From Carettochelys insculpta (lineage: Eukaryota; Chordata; Testudines; Carettochelyidae): a DNA stretch of 64,000 nt. The translations under genes and the position numbers were made by a program. The stretch lies in assembly GCF_033958435.1 (NCBI RefSeq), contig NC_134142.1:95861001-95925000 (forward strand). The letters run 5' to 3'. Positions 1 to 11,930 of this stretch are shown here, piece after piece (the stretch's first letter is position 1; each line of letters begins with the position of its first letter). The notes under the pieces were generated by a model, which searched no databases, was not told where the DNA came from, and saw nothing but the letters and a program-made list of their open reading frames with translations.

Positions 1-1740
1 TAGACAGCCTCTCTCAATTCAATCAACCTATCTTCCTTTTCTAGGCTCAGGACTCTGTCATAGTTTAATGTTCTCCCTTGATCCTAAGCTTAGCCCTGGG
101 AAGAGTAAATTCTTCAAGCCTGGAAGGAATAAGTTAAGTATTTTCCAATCAATCATTTCTCCATTATTTTCTCCAGGATTATTTATCTGTATTATTGTGT
201 TGCCTTTCCTCATTGGTTCTTTCAAAAACTCTCTTTGATCTAACTCCACTGTAAGGAACCCATTATGCAGAAACACACGGAGGAACAATCTACAAATCAC
301 AAATACTATCGCAAAATCACACAATTGCTACAAATATTGCCCAGTTGTCCACATCAAGAATAGAGAACTAGTGTAGCTGATCATGAAAACGTACTGTATC
401 CTGATTCATCCCATCTATTCTGAAAGCACAGTTGGCGGGGGAGGGGCGTTTAAGAAAAGATAGTGTTATGGATGTATGCATTAGGATGTGGATTTTTGCA
501 GTGGATGTGAAGCAGCCACATGTGTCTCTTTAGCTAGCAGGCATTTACATTTGGAAGACAGAAGAAAAGTTAAATCCAATAGGAGCAAGAGGTTGGGTTC
601 ATAATTTTACGGGGTTGCTGCATCAGTTTGCATTTCCTGGACTGGATTTTTAGGTACACTGAGTTTTTACTTTTTTCCCCTCTGGTTTTTTTTTTTAATT
701 GGGGTTAAAATTGGTTAGATCCAGTTGCCAGTTGTACATTTCCCCCCTGCTCTTGTGTTGGGATGCATTAGGATCCAGATATTTTTTTCTGGTAAAGTAG
801 GAGTGGTTACCCTTGTTTTCCAGTTAGCTTCCCTCACCAGAGTTCCCTGTAAGATGAGCGCTTGGGCAGCCACCCAGGAGAGATTCGGGTACTGCCCAGC
901 TGATGAACAGAAAGCTCACAGCCACCAACAGTGGGCAGCGTGAATTTCTATTGGTGGTGCACATCCACGCATATCTTGGTGAACATCACAAGATTTATTT
1001 TGCCCAGTGAAGGAAAATAATTAAAAGGAACACTGCCCATCTCCCATTTATGTATGCTGTAGAAGCCTGGTTCTGGTATCTGATCCAGCTGGATATTGGA
1101 CATATTGGATGCCAAGTCCAAAATTCTATCTTTTGTCTGAGTTTTGTGGAGTAGGAGCAGCTACAGTAATTTCTTATTCATGCTATGGACTTTTTAGAGG
1201 TAGGTAAGAGATAAAATTGGACGGATCTGGTAGGAGCCATAAGCTAGATATGGGTTTTTTTGATACTCAGAGGAAGCGCTGTGCCATGGTGATGAATTTT
1301 CATGCATGACAAGCAGCTAGACTTATTTCTTTATCTAAGCATTAGAATTTGGGGCACAAGTTTGGCAAGATCCCAGTAAGAGATCCAGGGTTCCTGCTCC
1401 AGTGTGCTTGTGGATTGGATTTTTTTGTTGCAGTCAGAGCTGTATGACTGCGTCTCTGTTATGATGCTAGAGGTTGGAAGATCAGGGCCCAAAGTCAGCA
1501 GGAGCCAGGCAAATCCAGCTTTTTACCAGATATTTGTGTGCCATGCTTACTCTCTGATTTATTTGGAAATTCCCAGTTTCTCTTGAGCAGCCTAAATTTT
1601 CTTAAACTAAAAAAGACAGTCCTCAGCATTGACCTGAGCTCCTAGTTGTGTCAGCCAACGAATGTATTATTCAGCTCTGGAATATTTCTTTCAATAATTA
1701 ATATATTAATATATAAAGAGACAATGCCAGTGCAAGGGGA
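1..1740. other. Unassigned upstream DNA
   Basis: I see no coding exon, tandem repeat or recognisable transposon here. Short open frames on both strands lack any family signature. It lies about 2.4 kb or more 5' of the KCNA4 start codon and could hold distal regulatory sequence, but nothing in it shows that directly. Confidence 0.5.
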
Positions 1741-2262
1741 TGCCAATACCTTAATGAGTGCAAGGGGCGCTATGGCCGCTAGGGGCCGATCGAGAGCTGG
1801 AAAGCCCGGAGAATAAATCAGACCAGGCGTTCGTCCTTCAGTGGTACGTAAACACAGTTGGGAATTGGGCAGAAGACTGCCAAAAGGGGGTAAAGAGCGG
1901 GGGAGAGCAACAGTTCTTGCTCCAGCAACTAACTGATCACAGAGTTACCTCCACCGCGGCGCAGGGGCTTGGAAACCCGGGAGTGGAAACCTGGCGGTTG
2001 ATATTCATTGTATTGGTTTTAGTTGCATCGCTCCCCCCGCCCTCGAAATAACAGCAGCAACAACAAGTGGCTGCGGACACAGCTTGAGTGTGCGCTGGAC
2101 TGCGGGGCGATCAGCTGCAGTGTAAACGGGCGTGAGAGGGAAATTGTCTCTAGCAGCACGCGCAGCCTTTGATCAGCGGCCCGAGGCCGCTTGCCACGGG
2201 GATTATTTCACGTTGATGTACAAAGCCCACCGCCAGTGGCGGGTCGGGGGGGACTAGTGGTG

Positions 2263-2293
<31 letters not shown>
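2263..2293. repeat. (TC)n(CA)n compound microsatellite
   Basis: About 10 TC dinucleotides (2263-2282) run directly into about 6 CA dinucleotides. It lies in the CpG-rich putative promoter, so length changes could affect promoter spacing; that effect is inference. Confidence 0.9.
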
Positions 2294-2601
2294 TACGTGC
2301 GCACGCGGATCCCCTTTTTTTTCTGGACCAGGATTCCTGATTGTTGCTGTTTTGCTAAGATCTGGGCTAAGAAGTGCCCGTCGCTGAGCAGAATTCTCCA
2401 GAGCCGGGCTAGCCGTCTGCCTCCCGCCGGGAGGGCTGCTTGCGCGCAAAGGCAAGCCAGCAAAATAAGTCATCAACCTATAGCTTTGCCTGTCCCTCCA
2501 CCTGCAAACCTAGCTTGCTTAGCACGGCCCCGCCTCAGGAGCTCTTCCTCCAGCTGCTTGGGCGAGCCAGAAGAGCGTTGCTATTTCTCTGCCTAGGAAC
2601 A

Positions 2602-2607
2602 GTAAGT
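2602..2607 (+). promoter_or_regulatory. KCNA4: Candidate 5' splice site of KCNA4 leader intron
   Basis: GTAAGT follows ACA at 2599-2601 and closes the CpG-rich block, a full match to the vertebrate intron start. Paired with the acceptor at 3688-3690 it would remove about 1.09 kb. The next bases read TATAAAAGG, so a core-promoter reading competes with the splice-donor reading. Confidence 0.4.
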
Positions 2608-3083
2608 ATAAAAGGGTTTTTCTTGCTGTAGTTCATTAATGAACAGGTAGCTTTAAACGAGGGGGCTGTTTTTAGGGGAGTGTTTGGGTTGTGTGTGCGC
2701 GTGCCTGTGTTGCTGCTCCATAGAAGCTACAGTTTGTATTTTTTGTCATACAAGTATGGATGTTTGCCACTTCATATGCTCAGGTATGAACCTGTTCGTA
2801 AGGGACAGTTGAGTAAAATGTGCATTTATGACTACAACACAAGTTAGATTTAAAATATACTGTCAGTCCTGCCTTTGGTTAAGTTCCAAAAATAGAGCAA
2901 AGCTATTCTGTATAAATCTCTTTGTGCAAGATTTTATACATATATATTAATATATACTGCAAAATTGGACTGCCTCAAATTATAGTATTGCTACAGATTT
3001 TGCTCTCTCTACTAGAGTTGGAAAGAGAAAACAATTATATACTTAAGTGTACTTATATGTATATATGTACGCACGTATCCAAA

Positions 3084-3088
<5 letters not shown>

Positions 3089-3126
<38 letters not shown>
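3089..3126. repeat. (TG)19 microsatellite
   Basis: An uninterrupted 38-base TG run inside the putative leader intron, preceded by AT-rich sequence rich in TATA strings. Confidence 0.95.
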
Positions 3127-3128
<2 letters not shown>

Positions 3129-3671
3129 CTGTATAAATGTGAATTGGGGGAGGGTTGTGGGTGACCGAACACCTTAGTAAATGAAACAATTTGCACTCGA
3201 CCTACGCTGTTGTCTCTTAGGAAAATGAACCGACCTCTTCTAAACCTTTGTGTTTTCTTTGTTATTCTTGTATGTATGTGTGTGCATGTGCCTCAGGTTA
3301 AGTGCTTCTTCTGCATGAGCATAACCAAAGGGTGATCCACTCCCTTGTCCCCTATGGAGACCTCAGAGCCAGTGTTGCAGCCTTCTCCTCCTCCTCTTGC
3401 CACTGCAGCTACTGCCCTGGGTGCTGCTCCAAGGTTTGAGACACTGTTAACAGGCTGAAGAAAGAGGGCTTTCAAAGACCTCCTCACTGTGTGAACTAAA
3501 TGATGGCTGGAAGTTACTTCAACTCCCTAAATATCATAATTAATCAGTAATCATATTACTAGGCCAAAGCATTGCTTGAAGCAAATTAGGAGAAAAGAGA
3601 CTGTGCGTATTTGGTTACAGTGATAAACTAAAGACCTGAAACTTTTCTGTGTCAAGAACAGAACAGGACAG

Positions 3672-3690
3672 TTACTTCCTTGTTTTGCAG
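3672..3690 (+). promoter_or_regulatory. KCNA4: Candidate 3' splice site before the KCNA4 coding exon
   Basis: A pyrimidine tract ends in TTGTTTTGCAG followed by GA, a good vertebrate acceptor. An exon starting at 3691 would carry a 417-base leader before the ATG at 4108. A weaker alternative is the CCTCAG ending at 3296. No transcript evidence is available to choose. Confidence 0.4.
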
Positions 3691-3753
3691 GAACATTTGC
3701 TCCTTGCTGAGCACAGTCCTTGGAGCCTACAACAAAATTACGAATTTGAAAAG

Positions 3754-3840
3754 ATGTGTGGATTCTCTAGAGGCCACTGGAGTATCTTAAAAATAAAGAG
3801 GCTTGGTGGACGAAAGGAAAAAGGCCTAGACTCTCTCTGA
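3754..3840 (+). other. Upstream open reading frame in the KCNA4 leader
   Basis: If the last leader exon starts at 3691, its first ATG is at 3754 and opens a 28-codon frame ending at 3840. Five more upstream ATGs follow at 3911, 3922, 3983, 4015 and 4021. The uORF peptide has no recognisable motif. Such a leader would hinder plain scanning; the mouse Kv1.4 leader has been reported to act as an internal ribosome entry site. Whether this one does is inference. Confidence 0.35.
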
Positions 3841-4107
3841 AATCAAATCTGAAGGCTGCATCTTTGTTTTGTTTTGTTATCAAAACAGTTATCTGTATCA
3901 GACATCCTGGATGATAAGAAAATGCTGATTTTGTGGTGGTTACAATTTTGCAAAATACGAATTCAGTTTTAGTAGCACCACGATGTGCTGTGTTTCCAAG
4001 AAACTGTCCTCCAAATGCAAATGGCTTTGAACTTTCCCTCATAGAAGTCAAGGTGTGGCTATAGATATCCCAGACTATTTTGTATTAAACAAATAAACAA
4101 TTACAAA

Positions 4108-6102
4108 ATGGAGGTTGCTATGGTGAGTGCAGATAGCTCTGGCTGCAACAGCCACATGCCCTATGGATATGCCGTCCAGGCTCGGGCTCGGGAGAGAGAA
4201 AGACTGGCGCACTCAAGGGCAGCAGCAGCTGCGGCCGTGGCAGCAGCAACGGCAGCAGTAGAAGGTGGGGCCTCAGGAGGAGGTGGACCCTATCATCACT
4301 ACCACCAGGTACAGAGTCGGGGGGCTTCCTCTTCTCATGATGGCAACGCATCACATAGCAGCTTGCCCCACCGTCAGAGCAGTAGAAGGAGAAAGCGAGG
4401 GAGAAAAAGGACTCACTATCTGCGTAGTAGGGATTGTGGGGCCTCCTTTCCCTGCTCTGAGCTGCTACCTCTTAGTGGCTCTGAAGAGAAGATACTAAAG
4501 GACTTGAGTGAGGAGGAAGAGGAAGATGAGGGGGAGGAAGAAGATGAGGAGGAGGAAGGAAAGTTCTACTACAGTGATGAGGATGCAGTGGATGAGTTTT
4601 CGTATTTGGACCAGCCACCGGATGATGGTGGTGCTGGAGGCCCTGGGGGCTATAGCACAGTCCGCTACAGTGAGTATGAGTGCTGTGAACGGGTAGTGAT
4701 CAATGTGTCAGGACTGCGGTTTGAGACTCAGCTGAAGACCTTGGCGCAGTTCCCTGAGACATTGCTGGGTGATCCGGCAAAGCGGGGCAGGTACTTTGAC
4801 CCACTCAGGAATGAGTATTTCTTCGATCGGAACCGGCCCAGCTTTGATGCCATCCTGTACTACTATCAGTCCGGGGGCCGCCTGAAGAGGCCAGTCAATG
4901 TGCCCTTTGACATTTTCTCTGAGGAAGTGAAATTCTATCAGCTTGGGGAGGAGGCCATGCTCAAGTTCAGGGAGGATGAAGGGTTTGTCAAAGAGGAAGA
5001 GGATAAGGCTTTGCCTGACAATGAGTTCAAGAAGCAGATTTGGCTCCTGTTCGAGTACCCAGAGAGTTCCAGTGCTGCCAGAGGCATTGCCATTGTCTCT
5101 GTCCTGGTCATCTTAATCTCCATTGTCATCTTCTGTCTGGAGACTTTGCCAGAATTCAGAGACAACAAGGAGCTCATATTGTCCCTGGGCTTAGGAAAGG
5201 GGCTTTACAATGAGACTCTGCACCTGGATGGCGGGGGGAACACCATCTTCAATGACCCATTTTTCATTGTGGAGACAGTCTGTATCATCTGGTTCTCCTT
5301 TGAGTTTACAGTGCGATGGTTTGCCTGCCCCAGCAAAGCTGTCTTCATCAAGAACATCATGAACATCATAGACATTGTGTCCATCTTGCCTTACTTCATC
5401 ACCCTGGGTACCGAGCTGGCCCAGCAGCAGGGCAGTAATGGTCAACAGGCCATGTCTTTTGCTATCCTGAGGATCATCCGTCTGGTCAGGGTGTTTCGCA
5501 TCTTCAAGCTTTCCAGACACTCGAAGGGTTTGCAGATCCTAGGTCATACACTCAGAGCCAGCATGAGAGAACTGGGGCTTCTAATTTTCTTTCTCTTTAT
5601 TGGAGTCATTTTGTTTTCCAGTGCTGTTTACTTTGCAGAAGCTGATGAACCTTCCACTCATTTTCAAAGCATCCCAGATGCCTTTTGGTGGGCTGTGGTG
5701 ACCATGACTACAGTTGGTTATGGGGACATGAAACCCATAACTGTGGGTGGGAAAATAGTTGGGTCCCTATGTGCCATTGCGGGAGTGTTAACCATTGCTT
5801 TACCAGTGCCAGTGATTGTCTCCAATTTTAACTATTTCTATCACAGAGAGACTGAGAATGAAGAACAAACACAGCTGACACAAAATGCAGTCAGTTGTCC
5901 ATACCTCCCAACAAATTTACTGAAGAAATTTAGAAGCTCATCTTCTTCTTCCACAGAGGGTAAATCAGAGTATTTGGAGATGGAAGAAGGAGTTAAAGAA
6001 TCTCTTTGCATAAAGGAAAAAAAAAGTCAGAACACAGGGAATGACAGGGAGACAGAGAAGAAAAACTGTGTAAATTCAAAATCTGTGGAAACTGATGTGT
6101 AA
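4108..6102 (+). CDS. KCNA4: Voltage-gated K+ channel Kv1.4, alpha subunit (Shaker family), intact single exon
   Basis: This 664-residue protein is the A-type (fast inactivating) Kv1.4 channel of neurons and heart; it forms homotetramers or heterotetramers with other Kv1 subunits in the plasma membrane. The first 25 residues match the Kv1.4 inactivation ball, with the redox-sensitive Cys at 13. An Ala-rich segment follows (38-50), then a basic patch (93-101) and an acidic run (135-150). The T1 tetramerisation domain spans about 195-290. Membrane segments: S1 326-346, S2 385-406, S3 416-436, S4 452-472 (R455, R458, R461, R464, K467, R470), S5 489-511, S6 549-577 with PVP at 566-568. The filter TVGYGD is at 535-540; K542 just outside fits the TEA-insensitive Kv1.4 type. 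N368 is a likely S1-S2 glycosylation site. The C-terminal ETDV is a PDZ ligand (PSD-95 class). The length is slightly above the mammalian protein (about 653). The ATG context (A at -3, G at +4) is strong. No frameshift or lost key residue is seen. Confidence 0.99.
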   Translation: MEVAMVSADSSGCNSHMPYGYAVQARARERERLAHSRAAAAAAVAAATAAVEGGASGGGGPYHHYHQVQSRGASSSHDGNASHSSLPHRQSSRRRKRGRKRTHYLRSRDCGASFPCSELLPLSGSEEKILKDLSEEEEEDEGEEEDEEEEGKFYYSDEDAVDEFSYLDQPPDDGGAGGPGGYSTVRYSEYECCERVVINVSGLRFETQLKTLAQFPETLLGDPAKRGRYFDPLRNEYFFDRNRPSFDAILYYYQSGGRLKRPVNVPFDIFSEEVKFYQLGEEAMLKFREDEGFVKEEEDKALPDNEFKKQIWLLFEYPESSSAARGIAIVSVLVILISIVIFCLETLPEFRDNKELILSLGLGKGLYNETLHLDGGGNTIFNDPFFIVETVCIIWFSFEFTVRWFACPSKAVFIKNIMNIIDIVSILPYFITLGTELAQQQGSNGQQAMSFAILRIIRLVRVFRIFKLSRHSKGLQILGHTLRASMRELGLLIFFLFIGVILFSSAVYFAEADEPSTHFQSIPDAFWWAVVTMTTVGYGDMKPITVGGKIVGSLCAIAGVLTIALPVPVIVSNFNYFYHRETENEEQTQLTQNAVSCPYLPTNLLKKFRSSSSSSTEGKSEYLEMEEGVKESLCIKEKKSQNTGNDRETEKKNCVNSKSVETDV

Positions 6103-6213
6103 TATTGAAAGTTTCCAAATATATTTATGCATTAAGGAGTGCAGTGATAAAAATGAAATATGCAAACAAAAGTCTGAAGCATACAATCGTATGCCCTTTT
6201 TTGGTTAAATACA

Positions 6214-6219
6214 AATAAA
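6214..6219 (+). terminator. KCNA4: Proximal polyadenylation signal AATAAA
   Basis: A canonical hexamer 112 bases after the stop codon. Use of this site would give a very short 3' UTR. Confidence 0.4.
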
Positions 6220-7459
6220 AAGTATTGCTAAACTTGTATTACATATCAAGTAAATTATAAACCTTGTGGAAGAGGTGGTTTGAGCTGATGTAATTTCAAA
6301 CTTTATATTTTTATTAGAATGCAAGTGTTTTGCACATGAGGGGAAGAAATCGTTAAAACCAAGACAGCTTTAAATTAGATGTGAACTGTTGCCATCATTA
6401 ATAAGACCTCAGTGGTAGAAGTTGGCATTCAGAGGTATTTACTATGTAAGAAATAATGAAGTTCAGCAGTCATCCATTTATCAATGCTTTAATAGCTGTT
6501 ACCATTGGATTTTATAGTTATCTTCAAAACAGTAAAAATTGTGAACAGAAGTCTAAATTTTATCTTGAAATATCTGATGCTCGTTTTTAATTGGAAATTA
6601 AGTTTGAAAAGGCTGCTGAACCTCCAGAAATTGTTTATTTTTATAACTCTGTTTGGAGGCATTGCAGCATTTGTCGGCTAATCCATGGAAGAAATGAAGT
6701 AAGAGAATCATTTAACATGGTCCAAATGCAGTGACTGGAATGCTTTTTTGCACTACTTTATATGCTGGAGATATATTGAAAGAGACTTCATACTGTGAAT
6801 GTTTACTAATGTAGTAGTTCAATGACAATCATTGGAAGAGTGAATTTTGCATCTCATTTTATTTTTTTTCTTTGTGTGATGCTGATGGCTAAGTAGCTAA
6901 TGTCAATTCCATATTCTTTTAATTATGAATATCTGTAATCTGGAAAAGGACCGTGAAGTAAAATTTTATATATTTTCGTTAAATCAGTCTGCTCTACTGA
7001 TGCCCTCAAGAAATAACAATGCATTTTATATTTTCTTTACTGGTTACTTCAGCATTCAGACCCATGCTAAATTCATGAACTTTGTCAGTATTGATGTAAT
7101 TCTGAGTAATTGAAGGAACTGTAGCAGTAATAAGATGTTCACTGCTACAGTGATGAGGAGTAAGAATCGCTAACTTTTAAATGTGCTATTATTGGAGCAG
7201 TGTTTTTTCCCTTTAATTATAGGTTTCACCCATGTGCATTTGAAATAACCTTTAAGATCCATAATAGGCATTCTGGGATGTAGAATAAACACTTCAGGAC
7301 CTAGCCTGTCCTCAAGAAAAGCATTTCTTGAGCCATTCTCGCTTATGTTTAAGCCGGTCCTACCTTCCTTGTGCATCCCAAATGGTACCATTAACTCTTT
7401 TGGAGATGTGGATGTGCAAAGACTGTATTATCAGGACCATCGTATATTTCAGAACCTAG

Positions 7460-7465
7460 AATAAA
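7460..7465 (+). terminator. KCNA4: Distal polyadenylation signal AATAAA
   Basis: A canonical hexamer about 1.36 kb after the stop; another is at 7284-7289. It could mark the end of a long 3' UTR. Confidence 0.3.
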
Positions 7466-7470
7466 TAGGG

Positions 7471-8669
7471 AAGTTATCATTTAACATAAAGTATGGATTC
7501 AAAATAGGTACTTTGGGGCTATATTTATCTGGAAAGGGCATTGTTAAAGTGAAACAGTTTAGGAGATGGCATTGTGGAATCCAGAACCATCCAGATTATT
7601 ATTCTTGAACAATATTGACGTGGGCACTTTGGGACCAGGAAACAGGCATTGTGAGAAACAGAGGGAGTTAACATTACTAAATTGGTTTTAGAATTGCAAT
7701 CCAAAGCCCAAAAGAGGAATTCTGCAATGATATCTAGGGAGTGAAAAAGTTGTGGTGCTAAAAAGTAAGTCATATTTTAGGTGCATAGAACTAACATCAT
7801 GTGAACTGCTCATCAGGTGTCAAACTGGTATGGTTAGTTTTCAGCAATTTTGTGGTAGCGAATGTAGCCTTAAATTTAAAACTTTCCTGGTTGGCTATTT
7901 GTTGCTCTTGTGGTTATGCTGTGGGTCATAGCTGCCAAAAATATCTGCTTATCCTCCATTGCAAGCTCACTAAATAGAATTGCTTATTAAAAAGATATTA
8001 AGATCATGGATAGTACAGCAGAAAACACTACATTGTGCTCAGCCCAGATTGAAAGGTCATAGATAAGCACTAGATTCCTAGCATAAAATCCCGAACAGAT
8101 TTCACAAACTCTTTGAAGATGCATTAAGTATATTTAATGAACTTTCATAAAATGCAGCTAAGTTTTACAGTGTAATACCCACATAGTTTTTATTTGTAGA
8201 AATTCTCTGCCATTCTTTCTATTCTATGTAAACAAAGTTATAGAGCCTATAAGCAGGGAATGTTAAGTAATAGGGATGAGCATTATTATCTATTCCACAA
8301 ATATCAACCAAAAGAAAGTGCTTTTCTAAGAGGTGTCAGTAACAGCATTAAGAATAGTGATGGACAACGTAGATTAGTGAGTGGGTTATATGAGTGGTTG
8401 TCCTTCATCTTAGTGGGCTGCAAAATTGTTGTAACCAAAACAGTCTCCTGACAGGGTAGATTTGCTGACTGTGCTTGCGTAACTAGAATTTGGGTGGTGG
8501 TGCTGATGACACAAAATTGCTGTGAGAGTCAATCAGCATGTACCTCACTTCAGGTGGACTTGCATTACATGTGTGTCACTTAAGTAATACCAGCAGGAAA
8601 AATCCTATGCAGATAGAAACCAGTGGACTCTGGCAATCTTATGTGTGAGGAATGGTAAACAAAATGTCT
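7471..8669. other. Unassigned AT-rich DNA 3' of KCNA4
   Basis: No gene, RNA gene or recognisable repeat is seen. It could include further 3' UTR. Confidence 0.5.
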
Positions 8670-8717
8670 TGAGGGCCACACATAGAACCCTATTGGGCCA
8701 TAGGTTGCCCACCACTG
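8670..8717. mobile_element. hAT-type transposon end fragment
   Basis: The sequence ends in GGTTGCCCACCACTG, preceded by GGGCCA repeats. This matches the terminal pattern of the larger element at 48528-49223, which ends GGTTGCCCACATCTG. Only one end is visible, so it is a truncated or badly decayed copy. Confidence 0.5.
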
Positions 8718-11700
8718 ATTAGGAACGTATGTATTCCTTTCTAGAAGCCAGGCCCCAGGTGATCTTATATGAGTCAGTATAAGATAGTGAAAAGAAGGAA
8801 AGTTCCAGTGAAAGGCAAATTAATAGCAAATAAGGAGTGCAGGTTTGCATGATGATTTGTCTGATAGGGAAAGTGGGGAGTTTAGGCTGGATGAGAGAAA
8901 ATGGGATTTTGAATCTTCACACTGTGAATATTATAGAAATAAGGAATAAAACTAAGTTTGAGGGGGAACATATATGCTGCAGTACTCTTGGGCCTTGCAG
9001 TAGTAAACAGAAGGACATTATGATGAAACTGCTGTCCCTCCTGGAGATGTATGTGAGCCTGTGTACATAGATCTGTCAGGGCTTGTCAGTATAAATGGGG
9101 ATGGCTGCAGATCTAATTATGTTGGGATACTAGGTTGGCACACCATTCTGAAATATACAAAGAACTCCATGTTTCCAAAGGGGAAACAAATATTTTTGCT
9201 TGGGCCTTTGTGTCAGCCAACTGCTCATCAGACTAACCAGTTACAAAACAGTCTGAAAAGACCAGCCCTGCCCCCCATCATCAGTCACTAAAAAACTGTA
9301 TTCTGAAGTTTATAAGTCCCTGCCATAGAATGGAAAGTCTCAATAAAATATACTTTAGGCTGAAACATTGTGCAAGTGGAACCCCTGTTGAGGTACCTAC
9401 AGCTCCCATTTATACTACTACTGCTGCTGTCACAGCTTTCTGAATATTATTAGATGCTGACATTTACCAGAATTGTCATGTTTTGGGACTTTTCTGATTC
9501 TTAAATTATAGAAGTGAAATGGCTCCCTGCTGTAAGTGTACTGAAGTGAATGGAATTACACCAGGGATACCTTTGGCTCTGGAGATGAATTTCCAATTAT
9601 ACCATAGCTAACGTGTTCCAGCTACACAAAATGAAACATATCATAGAATGAAATATTGTGAGATTTTGGACACGGTTCTTTTGCAGTGAAGTAAAAGCTA
9701 GAGGAAGTCCAGTAGAAATCATTGAGTTATACCAATGTAAAGTGAGATTCCAAATGGAGTCTGTTAAATAATTTTCTAAATTGCTTCTCAGGGTTCGGAA
9801 TAAATATACCATTTTATAGTAACACTTAGTACCAACACAAGAAAGAGTGCTGAAGAAGCATTCCTTGCTAAAGAAAGAGCTGATTTAATGCATGACTTCA
9901 GCAGCTTGTATTTTTGACTTAGTTATAATCATGTGGTTTCTTCAAATCACATTGATTCATAGAAACCTCAATCTAGGCGTCCGTACTGGTATGAAACCAA
10001 TTATTGCGTTTGTTCATTAGAAAGCGCAATGCCTAGGGTTTTCAGTGATTACATAAGCCTTCTTAGAATAGTTCTAATACAAGTTCTTCGGTTCAATTTG
10101 AAGAAAAATCTCCTATTGCCTTTTCCTTTGCCGAGAGAGTCCGTTCAGTTGTTTCCATGTCATGCATTCATTTTAAGCAATGGCATGGAAAAATTATTAG
10201 GTATGTCCAAGTTATGACAATTTTCTTTTTGGTATTTGGGAAATATAACGTGAGTTCTGGATTGTTCTTTGTCAGAGCATAATTGTTTAGGCCGGCAAAA
10301 CCTTGTGATGGAATGGTTTTGATGTCTACAAGGTTTGATTTAAGTGTTATCAGGTTGTATCCCTGAACAAAAGAACTGTGTTTGGTGGCCCCAGAACCAG
10401 AAAGTTCATTTCAGGTGTGTTTTGAATTGTGGGAAGTCCATTCCAATTGACTTCGTGTTCTGAAAAAAGCAATTTTTAGATGGCCCAAGTGTAGGAAGAA
10501 ACTTGCCCTTCATAGTTGGGAAAGCACGGAAAGTCCATTTTAGAGGAATAGTGATGGGAAGGGCAGTTCTAAGTACCCATCTGTACTTTTAACCTAAAAA
10601 TGCCTACTTTGGGCATGCCTAGTTTTTCCTGCACAGTTTTAAGTTTTGATACTCGTCCTCCTAGTGGTCCCAGAACTTGGAAAGACAATTTTCAATGTAA
10701 AGAATAAATCTTATGGAAATTCATTGAGAATCCTCAAATTAAATATTAACTTTACTTGGCATTTTAGCTTCCAGAACTCAATATGTATTTCCAGCTGGTC
10801 CAGCATTTGTGTTCTGCTTTCATTGAATCCTGTTATAAATGCTGGTCTAAATTACTTCAGTTAATTGATGTGAAAAAGTAATACCTGTATGTCAAAACGT
10901 GGACTGTCCTTTTACAACTGACACAACATCCAGCATAGATACTATTGTTTTTTTTTATAAGAGGGCTGACCAGAATCCCAATTCATAATGTTTGTAGACA
11001 TGGCTCAGGGGATGCATTTTATTGTTGATGTATTTGAATGACCAAACATTTTTGGCTTTGCCATAGATGGGATCCTGTTTAATGGTTTACTATATTTGTG
11101 CACCTTTGCTTGAAACAAGTAATTGTGGATTGATCAATTATTTTTAATCACTGAAACTGAAATGAACATACCTTCATTTCTACAAACATCATTTGAGGTG
11201 AAAATAATTCTTGACAACTTAATTCCTGCTTAAATACTTAAAAGATTTTTGTACCTGGGAATCAGGTACAAAACCAAAACTTTATATATTACTACCATGC
11301 TTTCTATGTATTCAGAACTCTGATTATATATTAGTTCATAAAGACAATCATTAAATCATTTTGTACTGAGAGGTGTTTGAATTAATTTTTATTTTAAATT
11401 TTTTTTTCTGAAAAATTATACTTTGCCCTGAAGATTTTTTTGCAACAGGTCCTTTACAAAAACAAACAAATTAAAGAAACAAAGAAAAACAAACGAAGAA
11501 CAGAACAGAAGAGAGAGAGAGCTTAAAATATGTTTCAAAAATCTCATAAAAGATTCTGTTTGGTGGAAAGTAGGTAAGTAAAAATGTTGTGTAATTTTTC
11601 CTTCAATTGTGCATGCACAGTTTTGCCACTAAAATCAAATTAGGCATCAGTTTTTTCAAAGTTTGCAAACAAATGTAATTACTTTCTAAATTATGTCTAA

Positions 11701-11797
11701 GTGGGGTTCTTATGTGACCCCCTTTATTGTAGTATCTGAGCACCTTATCATCTTTAATGCTTGTATTCTTGTGACACTCGTGAATTAGGATGTGCTG
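8718..11797. other. Unassigned DNA
   Basis: No credible coding exon. Open frames up to 77 codons have no family signature. An A-rich purine tract runs at 11456-11522. Around 9541-9580 there is a decayed string resembling the dispersed motif that ends in ACACCAGGGA. Confidence 0.5.
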
Positions 11798-11930
11798 ATA
11801 TCCCCATTTACACATAGAGACCTAAGGAATAGGGAGCTGTGACTCACTCAGGGTCATGCAGGGAGTCCCTGGTAGACCAGGGATTCGAATCTAGATCTGA
11901 AAAGTCTGAATCTAGCATACTAAGTGATGG
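11798..11930 (-). mobile_element. MIR-like SINE fragment
   Basis: Read on the minus strand this matches the MIR body: a block for CATTTACACATAGAGACCTA, then GACTCACTCAGGGTCATGCA and GACCAGGGATTCGAATC. The last part is the reverse of the tRNA-like B-box region. Decay is moderate, as expected of an old family. Confidence 0.7.

Larger units (their letters stand above)
1930..2620 (+). promoter_or_regulatory. KCNA4: CpG-rich block, putative KCNA4 promoter and non-coding first exon
   Basis: Base composition shifts from AT-rich to clearly GC- and CpG-rich, with clusters such as CGCGCAGCC near 2160, CGTGCGCACGCGG near 2297 and GCGCGC near 2440. A TC/CA microsatellite sits inside it. It lies 1.5-2.2 kb upstream of the KCNA4 ATG on the same strand, a usual place for a CpG promoter and 5' UTR exon. 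A TATAAAAGG-like string at 2607-2615 overlaps a possible splice donor, so the right edge could be either core promoter or exon end. Mammalian KCNA4 is known to carry non-coding 5' sequence upstream of its single coding exon. The transcription start cannot be placed from sequence alone. Confidence 0.5.
6103..7470 (+). other. KCNA4: KCNA4 3' untranslated region (extent uncertain)
   Basis: AT-rich sequence after the stop codon with no open frame of note and no recognisable transposon, unlike most of the DNA further right. That freedom from repeats fits a retained 3' UTR. Poly(A) signals AATAAA occur at 6214, 7284 and 7460, so short (about 130 bases) and long (about 1.4 kb) 3' ends are both possible. 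Confidence 0.5.

Noticed and set aside
5191..5520. 109-codon minus-strand frame opposite KCNA4
   Set aside because: Antisense shadow of the well-supported channel gene.
11798..11930. tRNA gene from the GATTCGAATC box
   Set aside because: The rest of the cloverleaf is missing and the flanks match MIR, which carries a tRNA-derived head.
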